The notes under the pieces were generated by a model. It had not been told where the DNA came from. It did no database searches and worked only from the letters and a program-made list of their open reading frames with translations. Below are positions 8,365 to 17,440 of a stretch of DNA of 64,000 nucleotides, piece by piece. Source of the DNA: Abiotrophia sp965245735. Its GTDB lineage: Bacteria > Bacillota > Bacilli > Lactobacillales > Aerococcaceae. Made by a program: the position numbers and the translations under genes. Positions within the stretch are counted from its first letter, which is position 1; each line of letters opens with the position of its first letter. The stretch spans positions 1-64,000 of the forward strand of contig CBDFAX010000004.1 in assembly GCA_965245735.1 (NCBI GenBank), given 5' to 3'.

Positions 8365-9057
8365 ATGAAAAAATTTGAATCATTACCGGCGGAACTGCAG
8401 ACCGAGCAGGTGCGCCCATATTACGAGGCCTTGGCCGCTAAACGCGGGCAACTATTCTTGAAACGGGCCTTCGATATCTTGGTGAGTGCTATCTTGTTAC
8501 TTTTACTCTCACCAATTTTACTCTTCTTCGCTATTTGGATTAAGCTGGACTCACCAGGGCCTGTCTTCTATCGCCAGGAGCGGGTGACAAGCTACGGAAG
8601 AATCTTCCGGATTTTCAAGTTCCGAACTATGAAGGTGGATGCGGACAAGATGGGATCTTTAGTGACCCTCAAAAATGATGACCGTATTACCCGCGTTGGA
8701 CATGTCATTCGCCGTTATCGCTTAGATGAACTACCTCAATTGTTGAACATCTTAACAGGGGATATGAGTCTGGTTGGTACGCGACCTGAAGTAGCCAAGT
8801 ACGTGGCTGCTTATACGCCTGAGATGAAGGCTACCTTGCTCTTGCCAGCAGGGGTAACCTCTACGGCCAGCATCCTCTTCAAGGACGAGGAAGAATTGAT
8901 TGCTAAGTTCATCTTGGAGGGGATGGAAGTGGATGATATCTACATCACCAAGGTCCTACCAGAGAAGATGCACTATAACTTATCCTATCTCAAGAATTAT
9001 AGCTTTCTAGGCGATTTGAAACTCATGGTTCGAACTGTCTTGAAGGTCTTCAAATAA
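8365..9057 (+). CDS. Initiating sugar-phosphate transferase (polyprenyl-phosphate glycosyl-1-phosphate transferase)
   Basis: This 230-residue bacterial sugar transferase has one N-terminal hydrophobic helix (about residues 36-58), followed by the family motifs SPGPVFYRQERV, FKFRTMKVDAD, DELPQLLNIL and GDMSLVGTRPEV. Enzymes of this PglC/WcaJ/WchA group move a sugar-1-phosphate from a UDP-sugar to undecaprenyl phosphate at the cytoplasmic membrane face, starting synthesis of a polysaccharide, teichoic acid or protein glycan. It begins a cluster with a DegT aminotransferase and a glycosyltransferase. A weak extended -10 (TGATAAAAT, 8320-8328) lies upstream. The exact sugar is unknown. Confidence 0.9.
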   Translation: MKKFESLPAELQTEQVRPYYEALAAKRGQLFLKRAFDILVSAILLLLLSPILLFFAIWIKLDSPGPVFYRQERVTSYGRIFRIFKFRTMKVDADKMGSLVTLKNDDRITRVGHVIRRYRLDELPQLLNILTGDMSLVGTRPEVAKYVAAYTPEMKATLLLPAGVTSTASILFKDEEELIAKFILEGMEVDDIYITKVLPEKMHYNLSYLKNYSFLGDLKLMVRTVLKVFK

Positions 9058-9070
9058 AGGAGCGTTTGCT

Positions 9071-10300
9071 ATGAAAAAATGGAATATTCCCTTCTCACCA
9101 CCTGACTTAGGCCAGGAAGAAATTGATGAGGTAGTGGATACCCTCAAATCCGGTTGGATTACCACCGGCCCTAAGACTAAAAAATTAGAAGTAGAGCTTT
9201 CCAGCTACACTCAGACGCCACGGACAGTCTGCTTAAATTCAGCTACTGCAGCCTTGGAATTAATCTTGCGCGTCTTAGGCATTGGGCCTGGTGATGAAGT
9301 CATTGTGCCAGCCTTGACCTATACAGCTTCCTGTGCGGTAATCGAGCACGTAGGAGCGACGCCTGTCTTAGTTGACTTGCAGTCCACTGGCTTTGAGATG
9401 GATTACGACTTATTGGCTGCTAGCTTAACGGCTAAGACCAAGGCAGTAATCCCGGTTGAAATCGCTGGGATTCCTTGTGATTATGACCAACTCATGTCAG
9501 TTCTAGAAGCCAAGAAGGATCTCTACCAAGCCAATCCTGAGCATGATATCCAATCACTCTTTGATCGCGTGATTGTTATTTCGGACTCTGCTCACGCCCT
9601 AGGGGCAACTTATAAGGGTCAACCAGCAGGGACTTGGGCGGACTTCACTTCCTTCTCCTTCCATGCTGTTAAGAACTTTACGACGGCAGAAGGCGGCAGC
9701 GTGACCTGGAAGGCTCGTCCAGGCCTTGATGATGACGAACTCTACCGTCTCTTCCAAGTCTTCTCCCTACATGGACAAACCAAGGATGCCTTGGCTAAGA
9801 CCCAGCTAGGGGCCTGGGAATATGACATTGTCATCCCAGGTTTCAAATGCAACATGACCGATATTATGGCCAGCATCGGCTTAGTACAATTACAACGTTA
9901 CCCTGGTCTCTTGGCTCGTCGTCAAGAATTAGTGGCACAATATGATCAAGGTTTCGCTGGCACAGCCATTAAGCCTTTGCCTCATCAAGACGCGGATTAT
10001 GAATCTTCTCGCCACCTCTACATTACCCATATTGAAGGGGCTAGTCTGGAAGCCCGTAACCGCATCATCAACTTGATGGCGGAGCGGGGCGTTGCGACCA
10101 ATGTCCACTACAAACCACTGCCGCTACTCACCGCCTATGCTAATATGGGCTTTAAGATGGCGGACTACCCAAATGCCTACGCTTATTATGAAAATGAAAT
10201 TACCCTGCCTCTACACACCCGTTTAACGGATGAAGAGGTAGCCTACATTATTGAAAGTTTCCGTGAGGTTGTGACCCAAGTCCTTGAGGAAGGGGTGTAG
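9071..10300 (+). CDS. DegT/DnrJ/EryC1-family sugar aminotransferase
   Basis: The 409-residue protein has the fold-type I PLP aminotransferase layout of sugar aminotransferases such as PglE, ArnB and PseC. The PLP lysine is Lys201, in SFHAVKNFTTAEGG, and the N-terminal substrate region reads GWITTGPKTKKLE. These enzymes convert a UDP- or dTDP-4-keto-6-deoxy sugar to its amino sugar. It begins 14 bases after the sugar transferase stop with the site AAAGGAG. Its adjacency suggests that it makes the amino sugar which the transferase loads onto the lipid carrier. This resembles the pneumococcal aminotransferase/transferase pair for 2-acetamido-4-amino-trideoxygalactose in teichoic acid, recalled from memory and not tested. 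Confidence 0.9.
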   Translation: MKKWNIPFSPPDLGQEEIDEVVDTLKSGWITTGPKTKKLEVELSSYTQTPRTVCLNSATAALELILRVLGIGPGDEVIVPALTYTASCAVIEHVGATPVLVDLQSTGFEMDYDLLAASLTAKTKAVIPVEIAGIPCDYDQLMSVLEAKKDLYQANPEHDIQSLFDRVIVISDSAHALGATYKGQPAGTWADFTSFSFHAVKNFTTAEGGSVTWKARPGLDDDELYRLFQVFSLHGQTKDALAKTQLGAWEYDIVIPGFKCNMTDIMASIGLVQLQRYPGLLARRQELVAQYDQGFAGTAIKPLPHQDADYESSRHLYITHIEGASLEARNRIINLMAERGVATNVHYKPLPLLTAYANMGFKMADYPNAYAYYENEITLPLHTRLTDEEVAYIIESFREVVTQVLEEGV

Positions 10301-10304
10301 ACTA

Positions 10305-11342
10305 ATGTTAGTTTCAATCATCACGACAGCGATGAACGAGGAGGCTTATTTGCCAGGTCTCTTCTCAGATTTTCTCAATCAGACCTATCCCCACGATCAA
10401 ATTGAAATTATCCTCATGAATTCTATGTCGACTGATAAGACCCGAGATTTAATGCTAGATTTTCAAGCTCAGTTCCGCGACGAATTTTACGATATCCAAG
10501 TCCATAACAACCTACGCAAATCACTGGCGGCCGGCTTGAACGAAGGCATTAAGGTGGCGCGCGGGGAGTGTGTCCTCAAGGTAGATGCCCACGCGACCAT
10601 TCCTGAAGATTTTGTGGAACAGAACGTGGCGGTTATCTCTCAGGGGGAATTCATCTGTGGCGGTAAGCGTCCGACCATCATTGAATCAGATGATCCATGG
10701 AGCAAGACCCTGCATCAGGTGGAAGAAGCCATGCTAGGTAGTAGCATTGCCTCTTACCGTAAGGCTGATAGTCCTCGCTATGTCAAATCGATTTTCCATG
10801 GCATGTATAAGAAGTCTGTATTTGACCATGTTGGGGAACTAGATGAGCGTCTAGGCCGGACAGAGGACAATGAAATCCATGACCGTCTGCTCAAGGCTGG
10901 TTATCAGATTAAGTACGATCCTAGAATTGTCTCCTATCAATATATGAGACCTAACTTCCAAAAGATGGTTAAGCAAAAATATAGCAATGGCTACTGGATT
11001 GGCATGACCAGTCATGTTCGACCATCCTGCTTGTCGCTCTATCATTTTGTACCATTTGTCTTCACCTTAGCGGTGATTTTCTCTATCCTTATGTTGCCTG
11101 TAACAGGCTGGTTCTTAGGACTCTTGGCCCTGGCCTACTTTGGCGCTATGGCTGCCGTAACCGGCCTAACCATCCGCAAAGAAGGCTTCCTACCCCATTA
11201 TTTGGCCATGCCCTTCCTCTTGTTGGCTGTCCACCTAGCCTATGGGGTAGGAACCATTGTAGGGCTCTTCAACGGTTTACGTTGGCGACAAGAATACTTT
11301 GCTGCTGAGCAAGACCAAGAAGAGACAAAGAAACCCGTCTAG
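10305..11342 (+). CDS. Family 2 glycosyltransferase with C-terminal membrane helices
   Basis: This 345-residue protein has a GT-A catalytic domain at the N-terminus (SIITTAMNEE at the start, and VDAHA near residue 93 as the DxD-like metal motif). A later acidic segment, GRTEDNEIHDRL, resembles ExoA-type enzymes. Three hydrophobic segments lie in the last 110 residues and anchor it in the membrane. The ATG at 10305 has a well-spaced GAGGAAGGGG site located in the 3' end of the aminotransferase gene, so the TTG at 10284 is rejected. It probably adds the second sugar of the lipid-linked glycan begun by the two genes before it. Confidence 0.88.
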   Translation: MLVSIITTAMNEEAYLPGLFSDFLNQTYPHDQIEIILMNSMSTDKTRDLMLDFQAQFRDEFYDIQVHNNLRKSLAAGLNEGIKVARGECVLKVDAHATIPEDFVEQNVAVISQGEFICGGKRPTIIESDDPWSKTLHQVEEAMLGSSIASYRKADSPRYVKSIFHGMYKKSVFDHVGELDERLGRTEDNEIHDRLLKAGYQIKYDPRIVSYQYMRPNFQKMVKQKYSNGYWIGMTSHVRPSCLSLYHFVPFVFTLAVIFSILMLPVTGWFLGLLALAYFGAMAAVTGLTIRKEGFLPHYLAMPFLLLAVHLAYGVGTIVGLFNGLRWRQEYFAAEQDQEETKKPV

Positions 11343-11364
11343 CCCTTATGAAAGGAAGATATCT

Positions 11365-12558
11365 ATGTATTCAAAACAAATCGTAAAGAACTGTGCTAAT
11401 GCAAGTTTTATCCGTAAGATGTTCGAAAAAGGCCTGGAGTTGGCCAAGCAATATGGCCCAGAGAATGTCTATGACTTCTCCATCGGGAATCCCTTTGCTG
11501 AACCACCAGTAGACGTGCGTGAGCGCATGAAGGAATTGGTTGACCAACCAGGTGTACACCGCTATATGCCAAATGCTGGTTTCCCAGATGTACGCGAGAA
11601 GGTGGCTGCCTATTATAGCGCACGCTCTGAAAAGCCAATCCCTGCTAGCCATGTTGTCATGACGACCGGGGCAGCAGGTGCTCTTAACGTCTTGTTCAAG
11701 GCGATCTTGAACCCAGGCGAGCGTATCGTGACCTTCGCACCTTACTTCGTTGAGTATGGCTTTTATGCTCAAAACGTGGGGGCTCATTTGGATACAGTAG
11801 AAACTGAATCAACTGACTTCTTACCAAACATTGAAGGCTTACGTCAGGCCATTCAACCTGATACCCGGATTCTCCTGTTGAACTCTCCTAACAACCCAAC
11901 AGGTCGCATCTACTCACGTCAAGATTTAGAGGCAGTAGCTGGGGTATTACGTGAAAAGTCAGCAGAATTTGGCCAACCAATTTTCTTAGTATCGGATGAA
12001 CCATACGCGACCATTACTTATGATGGCCATCAAGTGCCGAATGTCTTAGATGTTTATGAGCATGCTATCGTGGTGAACTCCTTCTCCAAGTCCCTAGGCT
12101 TGGCGGGTGAGCGGATTGGTTACATCGCGGTTGGCGCGGATGTACCAGAAGTGGATACTTTAATGGATGCCCTGATCTTCTGTAACCGGACCTTAGGCTT
12201 CAACAATGCGCCTGCTTTGGCTCAAAAGGTCGTAGCGGAGTACTTGGATGTCTTGCCTGATGTAGCGGACTACCAAGCTAAACGTGACCTCCTCTATAAG
12301 GAACTAACAGCCCTTGGTTTCGAGACCAACTTGCCAGAAGGAGCCTTCTACTTCTTCATGAAGGTGCCAGCTAATTTTGAAAGTTCCGTAGACTTTGCTA
12401 ACTATGTAGCGGATAAACACCAAATTCTGGTCGTGCCAGGTTCTGGTTTTGGCTGCGAAGGTTATGTTCGTCTGTCTTACTGTGTCAAGATGGAAGTAGT
12501 TGAGCGCTCACTCAAGGCTTGGCAGGCTCTAGCGGCTGAGTTAGGCTTGAAGAAATAA
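11365..12558 (+). CDS. Pyridoxal-phosphate-dependent aminotransferase, class I/II
   Basis: This 397-residue fold-type I aminotransferase resembles aspartate or aromatic aminotransferases. The PLP-binding Lys242 lies in FSKSLGLAGERIGY, NSPNNPTGRIYS provides the cofactor-contacting Asn, and the C-terminal VRLSY arginine would bind the substrate carboxylate. The ATG at 11365 has an AAAGGAAG site; a longer frame starting at 11299 would overlap the glycosyltransferase gene and is unlikely. It follows the glycan cluster by 22 bases and shares its terminator. It may be an unrelated amino-acid enzyme carried on the same transcript. Confidence 0.88.
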   Translation: MYSKQIVKNCANASFIRKMFEKGLELAKQYGPENVYDFSIGNPFAEPPVDVRERMKELVDQPGVHRYMPNAGFPDVREKVAAYYSARSEKPIPASHVVMTTGAAGALNVLFKAILNPGERIVTFAPYFVEYGFYAQNVGAHLDTVETESTDFLPNIEGLRQAIQPDTRILLLNSPNNPTGRIYSRQDLEAVAGVLREKSAEFGQPIFLVSDEPYATITYDGHQVPNVLDVYEHAIVVNSFSKSLGLAGERIGYIAVGADVPEVDTLMDALIFCNRTLGFNNAPALAQKVVAEYLDVLPDVADYQAKRDLLYKELTALGFETNLPEGAFYFFMKVPANFESSVDFANYVADKHQILVVPGSGFGCEGYVRLSYCVKMEVVERSLKAWQALAAELGLKK

Positions 12559-12570
12559 GTCACAACATTT

Positions 12571-12607
12571 AAACCTCCTCCTTGTTGATTCAAGGAGGAG
12601 GTTTTTT
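12571..12607 (+). terminator. Terminator of the glycan/aminotransferase operon
   Basis: A 14-bp stem (12571-12584 with 12591-12604), a 6-nt loop and a T run. Confidence 0.93.
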
Positions 12608-12613
12608 GCATTC

Positions 12614-12646
12614 AAAAATCCCAAGTGATAAAAACTCACTTGGGAT
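12614..12646 (-). terminator. Terminator of galK-galT
   Basis: Read on the minus strand, an 11-bp stem (12646-12636 with 12628-12618) is followed by a T run (complement of 12614-12618). It lies just after the galT stop. Confidence 0.88.
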
Positions 12647-12654
12647 AAGCCTTT

Positions 12655-14160
12655 TTAAGCCTGGTTAAAGGCATCTAGGAAGCGACGAAGTCCGGCGCGA
12701 CCTTCTGAGGTTTGCTTGTAGACTCCAGCGTCTTCAAGGACGCGGGCGAATTTAGCGCCGACAGCTACTTGGAGTAGACGATCGACTTGGTCAGGGGTCA
12801 CATCAGGATGGCTAGCAGCCAAGTCTTGAGCCCAGCTTTGATGATAGTCAGCTACTTGATCCAAGGAGGCTTGGCCTAGTAAGAAGTCCTTGATGGTGGC
12901 TAGCTCGCCCACTAGGCGTGGTGGCAGGATAGCCAAGCCCATGACTTCAATCAGGCCGATATTTTCCTTTTTAATGTGTTGAACATCAGGATGTGGATGG
13001 AAGAGACCATCTGGATAGGTATCAGTAGTCCGGTTGTTGCGCAACACCAAGTCCAATTCGTAGGCGCCATCTCGACGTCTAGCAATTGGCGTAATGGTGT
13101 TGTGAGGGGTTTCCCCACTAAAGGCCAGGATGTCGCAGGATTCATCACTGTAAGCTCGCCAGAAGTCGAGGAGCGCCGTTGCTGCATCCGCCAGTGGCGC
13201 CTTATCTTGGCTACGTAATCGAATAACAGATAGGGGCCATTTGACTAACTCAACGCTTAAATCTGGGAAGGCGCTTAGGTTAGCCGCCTCATAGGCCGGA
13301 GCCTGATCCATAGGGAAGGTATGACGCCCGCCCTGATAGTGGTCGTGGGAGAGGATTGAACCGCCCACAATTGGTAAGTCGGCATTAGAACCGGCGAAAT
13401 AATGTGGCAGTACCTCGATAATGTCCAGCAGATGCTCGAAACAAGCCCGGTCGACCTTCATAGGCACATGCTCCTGGTTGAGGAAGATGCTGTGCTCGTT
13501 ATAGTAGACATAAGGCGAGTACTGCATGCCATAGTCTCCGCCACCTAGCGATAGGCGAATTAGGCGGTGGTTTTGACGCGCCGGATGATTGGTGCGTCCT
13601 CGGTAGCCTTCATTCTGCATACAGAGTAGGCACTTAGGATAGTGGCTTGGCTTAGCTAATTTAGCCGCAGCAATATCCTTGGGGTCCTTCTCTGGCTTGG
13701 AAAGGTTGATGGTAATCTGTAAGTTGCCGTAGTCGCTGGCCGCGCTAAAGGCAATATTCTTGGCAATATGGCGAGTCTTAATGTAGTCATTGGCCCGCGA
13801 CAAGGCATAGAAATAATCAGTCGCCCGTTCAGGTGCTTCTTGGTAAAGAGCCCAGAAACGTTGATTGAGCACAGAAGGTAGAGGCGTCAACAAATCCATA
13901 ATAGCCGCCTCAAAGGCCTCGCGGCCGAAGGCAGAGTCTGGAATTAAGCCTTGTTCCAGGGCATAAGCCTCTAGTTGATCTAGATAGTCTAGGAGGCTTA
14001 GCTCAGGGTCTAGGGATTGTTCACAAGAATCAAGACCATCTAATGCTAGATGTGCTAAGAGTTGGTTGACGGTGTAATCGTAATCTAAGGGGTCTAGCCA
14101 GCCATCTTGGATGGCGCGGCTGACAAAATGGTGAATGGTTTGGTCAATAGGAATAGTCAC
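12655..14160 (-). CDS. galT: UDP-glucose--hexose-1-phosphate uridylyltransferase
   Basis: This is the Firmicutes-type GalT, 501 residues, distinct from the shorter E. coli type. It transfers UMP from UDP-glucose to galactose-1-phosphate in the Leloir pathway. Family features include PKCLLCMQNEGYRGRTNHP, NEHSIFLNQEHVPMK and GGSILSHDHYQGG (His-Asp-His region), and NTITPIARRR. I prefer the GTG at 14160, which has AGAGAGGA about 8 bases upstream and gives the usual length of about 490-500. An ATG at 14208 would add 16 residues and has no ribosome site. A small hairpin (14179-14199) lies between galK and this start. galE and galM are not in the window. Confidence 0.93.
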   Translation of the reverse strand: MTIPIDQTIHHFVSRAIQDGWLDPLDYDYTVNQLLAHLALDGLDSCEQSLDPELSLLDYLDQLEAYALEQGLIPDSAFGREAFEAAIMDLLTPLPSVLNQRFWALYQEAPERATDYFYALSRANDYIKTRHIAKNIAFSAASDYGNLQITINLSKPEKDPKDIAAAKLAKPSHYPKCLLCMQNEGYRGRTNHPARQNHRLIRLSLGGGDYGMQYSPYVYYNEHSIFLNQEHVPMKVDRACFEHLLDIIEVLPHYFAGSNADLPIVGGSILSHDHYQGGRHTFPMDQAPAYEAANLSAFPDLSVELVKWPLSVIRLRSQDKAPLADAATALLDFWRAYSDESCDILAFSGETPHNTITPIARRRDGAYELDLVLRNNRTTDTYPDGLFHPHPDVQHIKKENIGLIEVMGLAILPPRLVGELATIKDFLLGQASLDQVADYHQSWAQDLAASHPDVTPDQVDRLLQVAVGAKFARVLEDAGVYKQTSEGRAGLRRFLDAFNQA

Positions 14161-14211
14161 AGCGTTCGTCCTCTCTACTTGCCTGATTTTTTGGCAAGCA
14201 TTCATCATAAT

Positions 14212-15387
14212 TTAGTCAGCTAGAGCGTGGGCGCCAGCACCAACTTGGGCAATATAGAAGCTAGCAGGGTAGCCGATACTTGCCTCATAAGCTTGGCCAA
14301 TGGCGGCTTGAACCGCCTCAACGGCATCTTTAGCCACTAAGGCAATGGCACATCCGCCCATTCCGGCACCTGTCATGCGAGCACCTAGGACGCCTTCTTG
14401 TTGCCAGGCCGTGTGAACCAGGGTGTCTAGCTCGCGACCTGTTACTTCATAGTCTTCCTGTAAGCTCATATGGGAAGCGTTAAGGAGTTGACCGAAGGTC
14501 TTCAAATCGCCAGCAGTCAAGGCTTCTTTGGCTTGAACCGTCCGTTGATTCTCATAGACCGCGTGTTTAGCGCGACGCTCTAAGACTTCGTCATTGATTA
14601 GATGACGGCTAGTTTCAAAGCCATCAGGGCTCAATTGGCCCAGACTTTGGATTTGCATGCCACCGGCTTGCAGGCGACGTAGGGCTTCCTCGCACTGGCT
14701 ACGACGTTCATTATATTTTGAATCTGCTAACTCGCGGCGTTTGTTGGTATTCATAATCAGTACTAGGTGTTCGCCAAAAGCCGCAGGGACCAGTTCATAA
14801 TCTAGGGTGTTGGTATCCAGATAGATGGCCATGTCTTTGGCCCCCATGCCAATGGCGAATTGGTCCATGATACCAGAATTAACGCCAATGAAGTGGTTCT
14901 CGACTTGTTGGCCAATCTTGACTAAATCCAGACGGGTTAAAGTCAAGTCGAAGAGAGATTCCAGCGTAATACCTACCAATAATTCCAAGGAAGCAGAACT
15001 TGAGAGACCTGCCCCGTTAGGGATATTGCCATAAACCAAGAGGTCGAAGCCTTGGTCGATGGTGTGGCCGGCTTGGCGTAAGAATTTGACTTCGCCTTTG
15101 ACAAAGTTAGTCCAGCTATCTTCTGGTCGGTTAACTAGCTCTTGCGATAGATCAAAGCTGATGAGACCAGCTTCTTCGAAGTTGAGAGAATAGCAACGAA
15201 CTAAGCTATCTTGACGTCGACGGGCAATACCATAGGTCCCTTGGGTGATGGCACAAGGGAAGACCCGTCCACCGTTATAGTCGGTGTGCTCGCCAATCAA
15301 GTTAATTCGTCCAGGCGCGAAGAAGGCCCGGCCGGGTTCCGATTCAAAAACTTCCTGAAATCGAGTGTGTAAAGCAGATAATTCCAT
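14212..15387 (-). CDS. galK: Galactokinase
   Basis: This 391-residue GHMP-family kinase phosphorylates galactose to galactose-1-phosphate in the cytoplasm. The galactokinase signature GRINLIGEHTDYNGG lies near residue 27, the ATP-binding GAGLSSSASLE near residue 125, and GAGMGGCAIAL in the C-terminal third. AGGAGGAACTT is an ideal ribosome site. It is the first gene of the galK-galT operon, with a strong promoter upstream. It would use galactose released by the beta-galactosidase encoded about 17 kb away. Confidence 0.96.
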   Translation of the reverse strand: MELSALHTRFQEVFESEPGRAFFAPGRINLIGEHTDYNGGRVFPCAITQGTYGIARRRQDSLVRCYSLNFEEAGLISFDLSQELVNRPEDSWTNFVKGEVKFLRQAGHTIDQGFDLLVYGNIPNGAGLSSSASLELLVGITLESLFDLTLTRLDLVKIGQQVENHFIGVNSGIMDQFAIGMGAKDMAIYLDTNTLDYELVPAAFGEHLVLIMNTNKRRELADSKYNERRSQCEEALRRLQAGGMQIQSLGQLSPDGFETSRHLINDEVLERRAKHAVYENQRTVQAKEALTAGDLKTFGQLLNASHMSLQEDYEVTGRELDTLVHTAWQQEGVLGARMTGAGMGGCAIALVAKDAVEAVQAAIGQAYEASIGYPASFYIAQVGAGAHALAD

Positions 15388-15433
15388 ACAAGTTCCTCCT
15401 AGTACTAGCTAGATAATTGAGTAATATAGTTCT

Positions 15434-15462
15434 ATTATACGACTAAATGTAAGGGTGTTCAA
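15434..15462 (-). promoter_or_regulatory. Promoter of galK-galT
   Basis: On the minus strand TTGAAC (15462-15457), 17 bases and TATAAT (15439-15434). A weak cre-like sequence (15449-15462, two mismatches including the central CG) overlaps the -35 box; I give it low weight. Confidence 0.8.
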
Positions 15463-15511
15463 TGCTATTTCTAACAGAATTTTTATCCTTTTTGGGTAAG
15501 GACCCTTTACG

Positions 15512-15541
15512 TTTACTTTTTAAGTCTAATTTCGGTATAAT
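15512..15541 (+). promoter_or_regulatory. Promoter of the corA pair
   Basis: TTTACT (15512-15517), an 18-base spacer and TATAAT (15536-15541). An AAGGAGGTG directly follows the -10 box and would be upstream of the transcript, so it cannot be the ribosome site of the first gene. Confidence 0.6.
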
Positions 15542-15577
15542 AAGGAGGTGAGAAAAATAGGAAAGGAGGGTGGCGCC

Positions 15578-16486
15578 ATGATTCGCAGTGTCCCCCTGAA
15601 CGCCCAGGATGTCTGGATTAATATTGAAGCGGATGCCCTAGAAAAACATCCCGAGTGGATCGAGGAGTTCGACTTGGACGATGAGATAATCGAATATGCG
15701 GCCGACCGTAATGAGCGGGCGCGGGTGGATTATGATCGCCAGAGCCATACCTTCGTCCTGATTTTCAATGTGCCTAATCGCATTAAGCAGACCCGACACT
15801 ATGAGACCGTACCGATGACCTTCATCGTTCAAAAGCATCGCCTGATTACGATAAGCAACGAGGAAAATGCCTATATTCTGCAACGTATGCATCGCAACCT
15901 AGAGTTAGAACCAGAGCAAAGCCTCTTCGGTTTTCTATTCGAAGCCCTCTATCGGGTGACGGATGAGTACTTCCCTTTGGTTGAAGAAATCAACCGCGAA
16001 CGAGATCAGTTGACCCGGCTCTTGCGTGATAAGACCACGCGGGAGAATCTCCTGGCCTTATCGGATATGGAGACCGGAATGGTCTATTTCATCACTGCCA
16101 GCAAGCAGAATACCGTCCTCTTGGAGCAATTGCGGACCTTATTGGTTTTCCGCTCGCTAACGGAAGTGGAGCGGGAGCAATTAGAGGATACCCTGATTGA
16201 AGCGCGCCAGTTAGTGGAAATGACCCAGTTGACCGGCCAGACTCTCCAACAACTGTCAGACACCTATAACAATGTGTTGAATAATAACTTGAACGATATT
16301 TTCCGAATTCTGACCACGCTAGAGATTATCCTCATGGTACCGACTTTTGTGACCGGCTTCTTCGGTATGAACGTGCCGATTCCCTTTGCCAATCATCCTC
16401 TTGGCTGGTTCATAACCTTGATTATTAGTATTGCTGGATGCTTAGTGATTAATGGCGTCCTCAAAAATCTCTTGGCCCGAAAATAA
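15578..16486 (+). CDS. CorA-family magnesium/divalent cation transporter (first copy)
   Basis: This 302-residue protein is a CorA-like transporter. It has a long soluble N-terminal domain rich in alpha helices (about residues 1-240), and two C-terminal membrane helices separated by a short loop. The signature GMN lies at the end of the first helix (GFFGMNVPIP). CorA forms a pentameric Mg2+ channel. The ATG at 15578 with AAAGGAGG at 15562-15569 is chosen; the GTG at 15548 lies too close to the promoter -10 box. The next gene is a close paralogue, so the pair looks like a tandem duplication. Confidence 0.9.
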   Translation: MIRSVPLNAQDVWINIEADALEKHPEWIEEFDLDDEIIEYAADRNERARVDYDRQSHTFVLIFNVPNRIKQTRHYETVPMTFIVQKHRLITISNEENAYILQRMHRNLELEPEQSLFGFLFEALYRVTDEYFPLVEEINRERDQLTRLLRDKTTRENLLALSDMETGMVYFITASKQNTVLLEQLRTLLVFRSLTEVEREQLEDTLIEARQLVEMTQLTGQTLQQLSDTYNNVLNNNLNDIFRILTTLEIILMVPTFVTGFFGMNVPIPFANHPLGWFITLIISIAGCLVINGVLKNLLARK

Positions 16487-16501
16487 GAAAGGAGGCTCCC
16501 C

Positions 16502-17413
16502 ATGATTAGCATGCGACCAATCAACGAGACAGATAGCTGGCTCAATATTGACGCGGACACCATTGCCTCCCGGCCGGACCTCCTCAGTCAATATGGCTTA
16601 GATGAAGAGATTGTCGAATACGCCCTAGACCGTAATGAACGGGCTCGGACCGAATATGACCGTGAACGCAATACCTTTATTATCATCTATAATGTCCCTA
16701 ATCCCATTAAACAGGATTACCACTATGAGACGGTGCCCATGACCTTTATTGTTCAGCCCAACCGACTTATTACGATTAGCAATGAGGCCAATGCTTACCT
16801 AATCCCAGAATTCAGCCGTTATCTAGACGCCAACCCTGGGGTTTCGGTCTTTACCTTCCTCTTCGCTTCACTCTATACCGTGTCTGAACAGTATTTCCCT
16901 TTGGTTGAGAAAATCAATCAGGAGCGCGACCAGCTTAACCAGGTTCTCAGACAGAAGACCACCAAGCAGAACCTCTTCGCCCTGTCGGACTTGGCTACTG
17001 GGGTTGTTTACTTTGTCTCAGCCACCAAGCAGAATGTGGTCTTGTTGGAACAACTGCGGACCCAGTTCATGTCTCGCCTGCTAGATGAGGCAGCGCGCGA
17101 GGAGTTGGAAGACTCCTTGATTGAAGCCAAGCAATTGGTGGAAATGACCCAGTTGACCTCGACTATTTTGCATCAATTGTCGGGCACCTATAACAACGTC
17201 CTGAACAACAACCTGAATGACACCATGAAACTCTTAACCATTGTGTCCATTCTCCTGACGATTCCAGATATTATCACCTCCTTCTTCGGGATGAATATGC
17301 CTTTGCCTTTTGAGCAAGATGCCATGGGCTGGATCTATATCTTGTTGATCTCGGCAGTTGGCTGGGTGATTGGCCTAAGAATCCTCAACTATCTCATGGA
17401 TAAGAAACAATAG
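16502..17413 (+). CDS. CorA-family magnesium/divalent cation transporter (second copy)
   Basis: This 303-residue protein is co-linear with the gene 15 bases upstream and clearly similar throughout, for example NERAR-DYDR, HYETVPMTFIVQ, TISNE-NAY, MTQLT and LNNNLND. The GMN motif sits in SFFGMNMPLP, with a C-terminal two-helix membrane domain. The ribosome site AAAGGAGG is good. Differences concentrate in the first 40 residues and the last helix. Two copies could form homo- or hetero-pentamers or have divided roles between metals; this is not decidable here. Confidence 0.9.
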   Translation: MISMRPINETDSWLNIDADTIASRPDLLSQYGLDEEIVEYALDRNERARTEYDRERNTFIIIYNVPNPIKQDYHYETVPMTFIVQPNRLITISNEANAYLIPEFSRYLDANPGVSVFTFLFASLYTVSEQYFPLVEKINQERDQLNQVLRQKTTKQNLFALSDLATGVVYFVSATKQNVVLLEQLRTQFMSRLLDEAAREELEDSLIEAKQLVEMTQLTSTILHQLSGTYNNVLNNNLNDTMKLLTIVSILLTIPDIITSFFGMNMPLPFEQDAMGWIYILLISAVGWVIGLRILNYLMDKKQ

Positions 17414-17440
17414 CGATTAAGAAAGGGGGGTAGGCGCCGT

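Noticed and set aside
14150..14208. ATG start at 14208 for galT
   Set aside because: No ribosome site precedes it, while the GTG at 14160 has a strong one and gives the normal family length.
15449..15462. cre site in the galK-galT promoter
   Set aside because: It has two mismatches, one in the central CG, so it is below the standard I used for the other sites.
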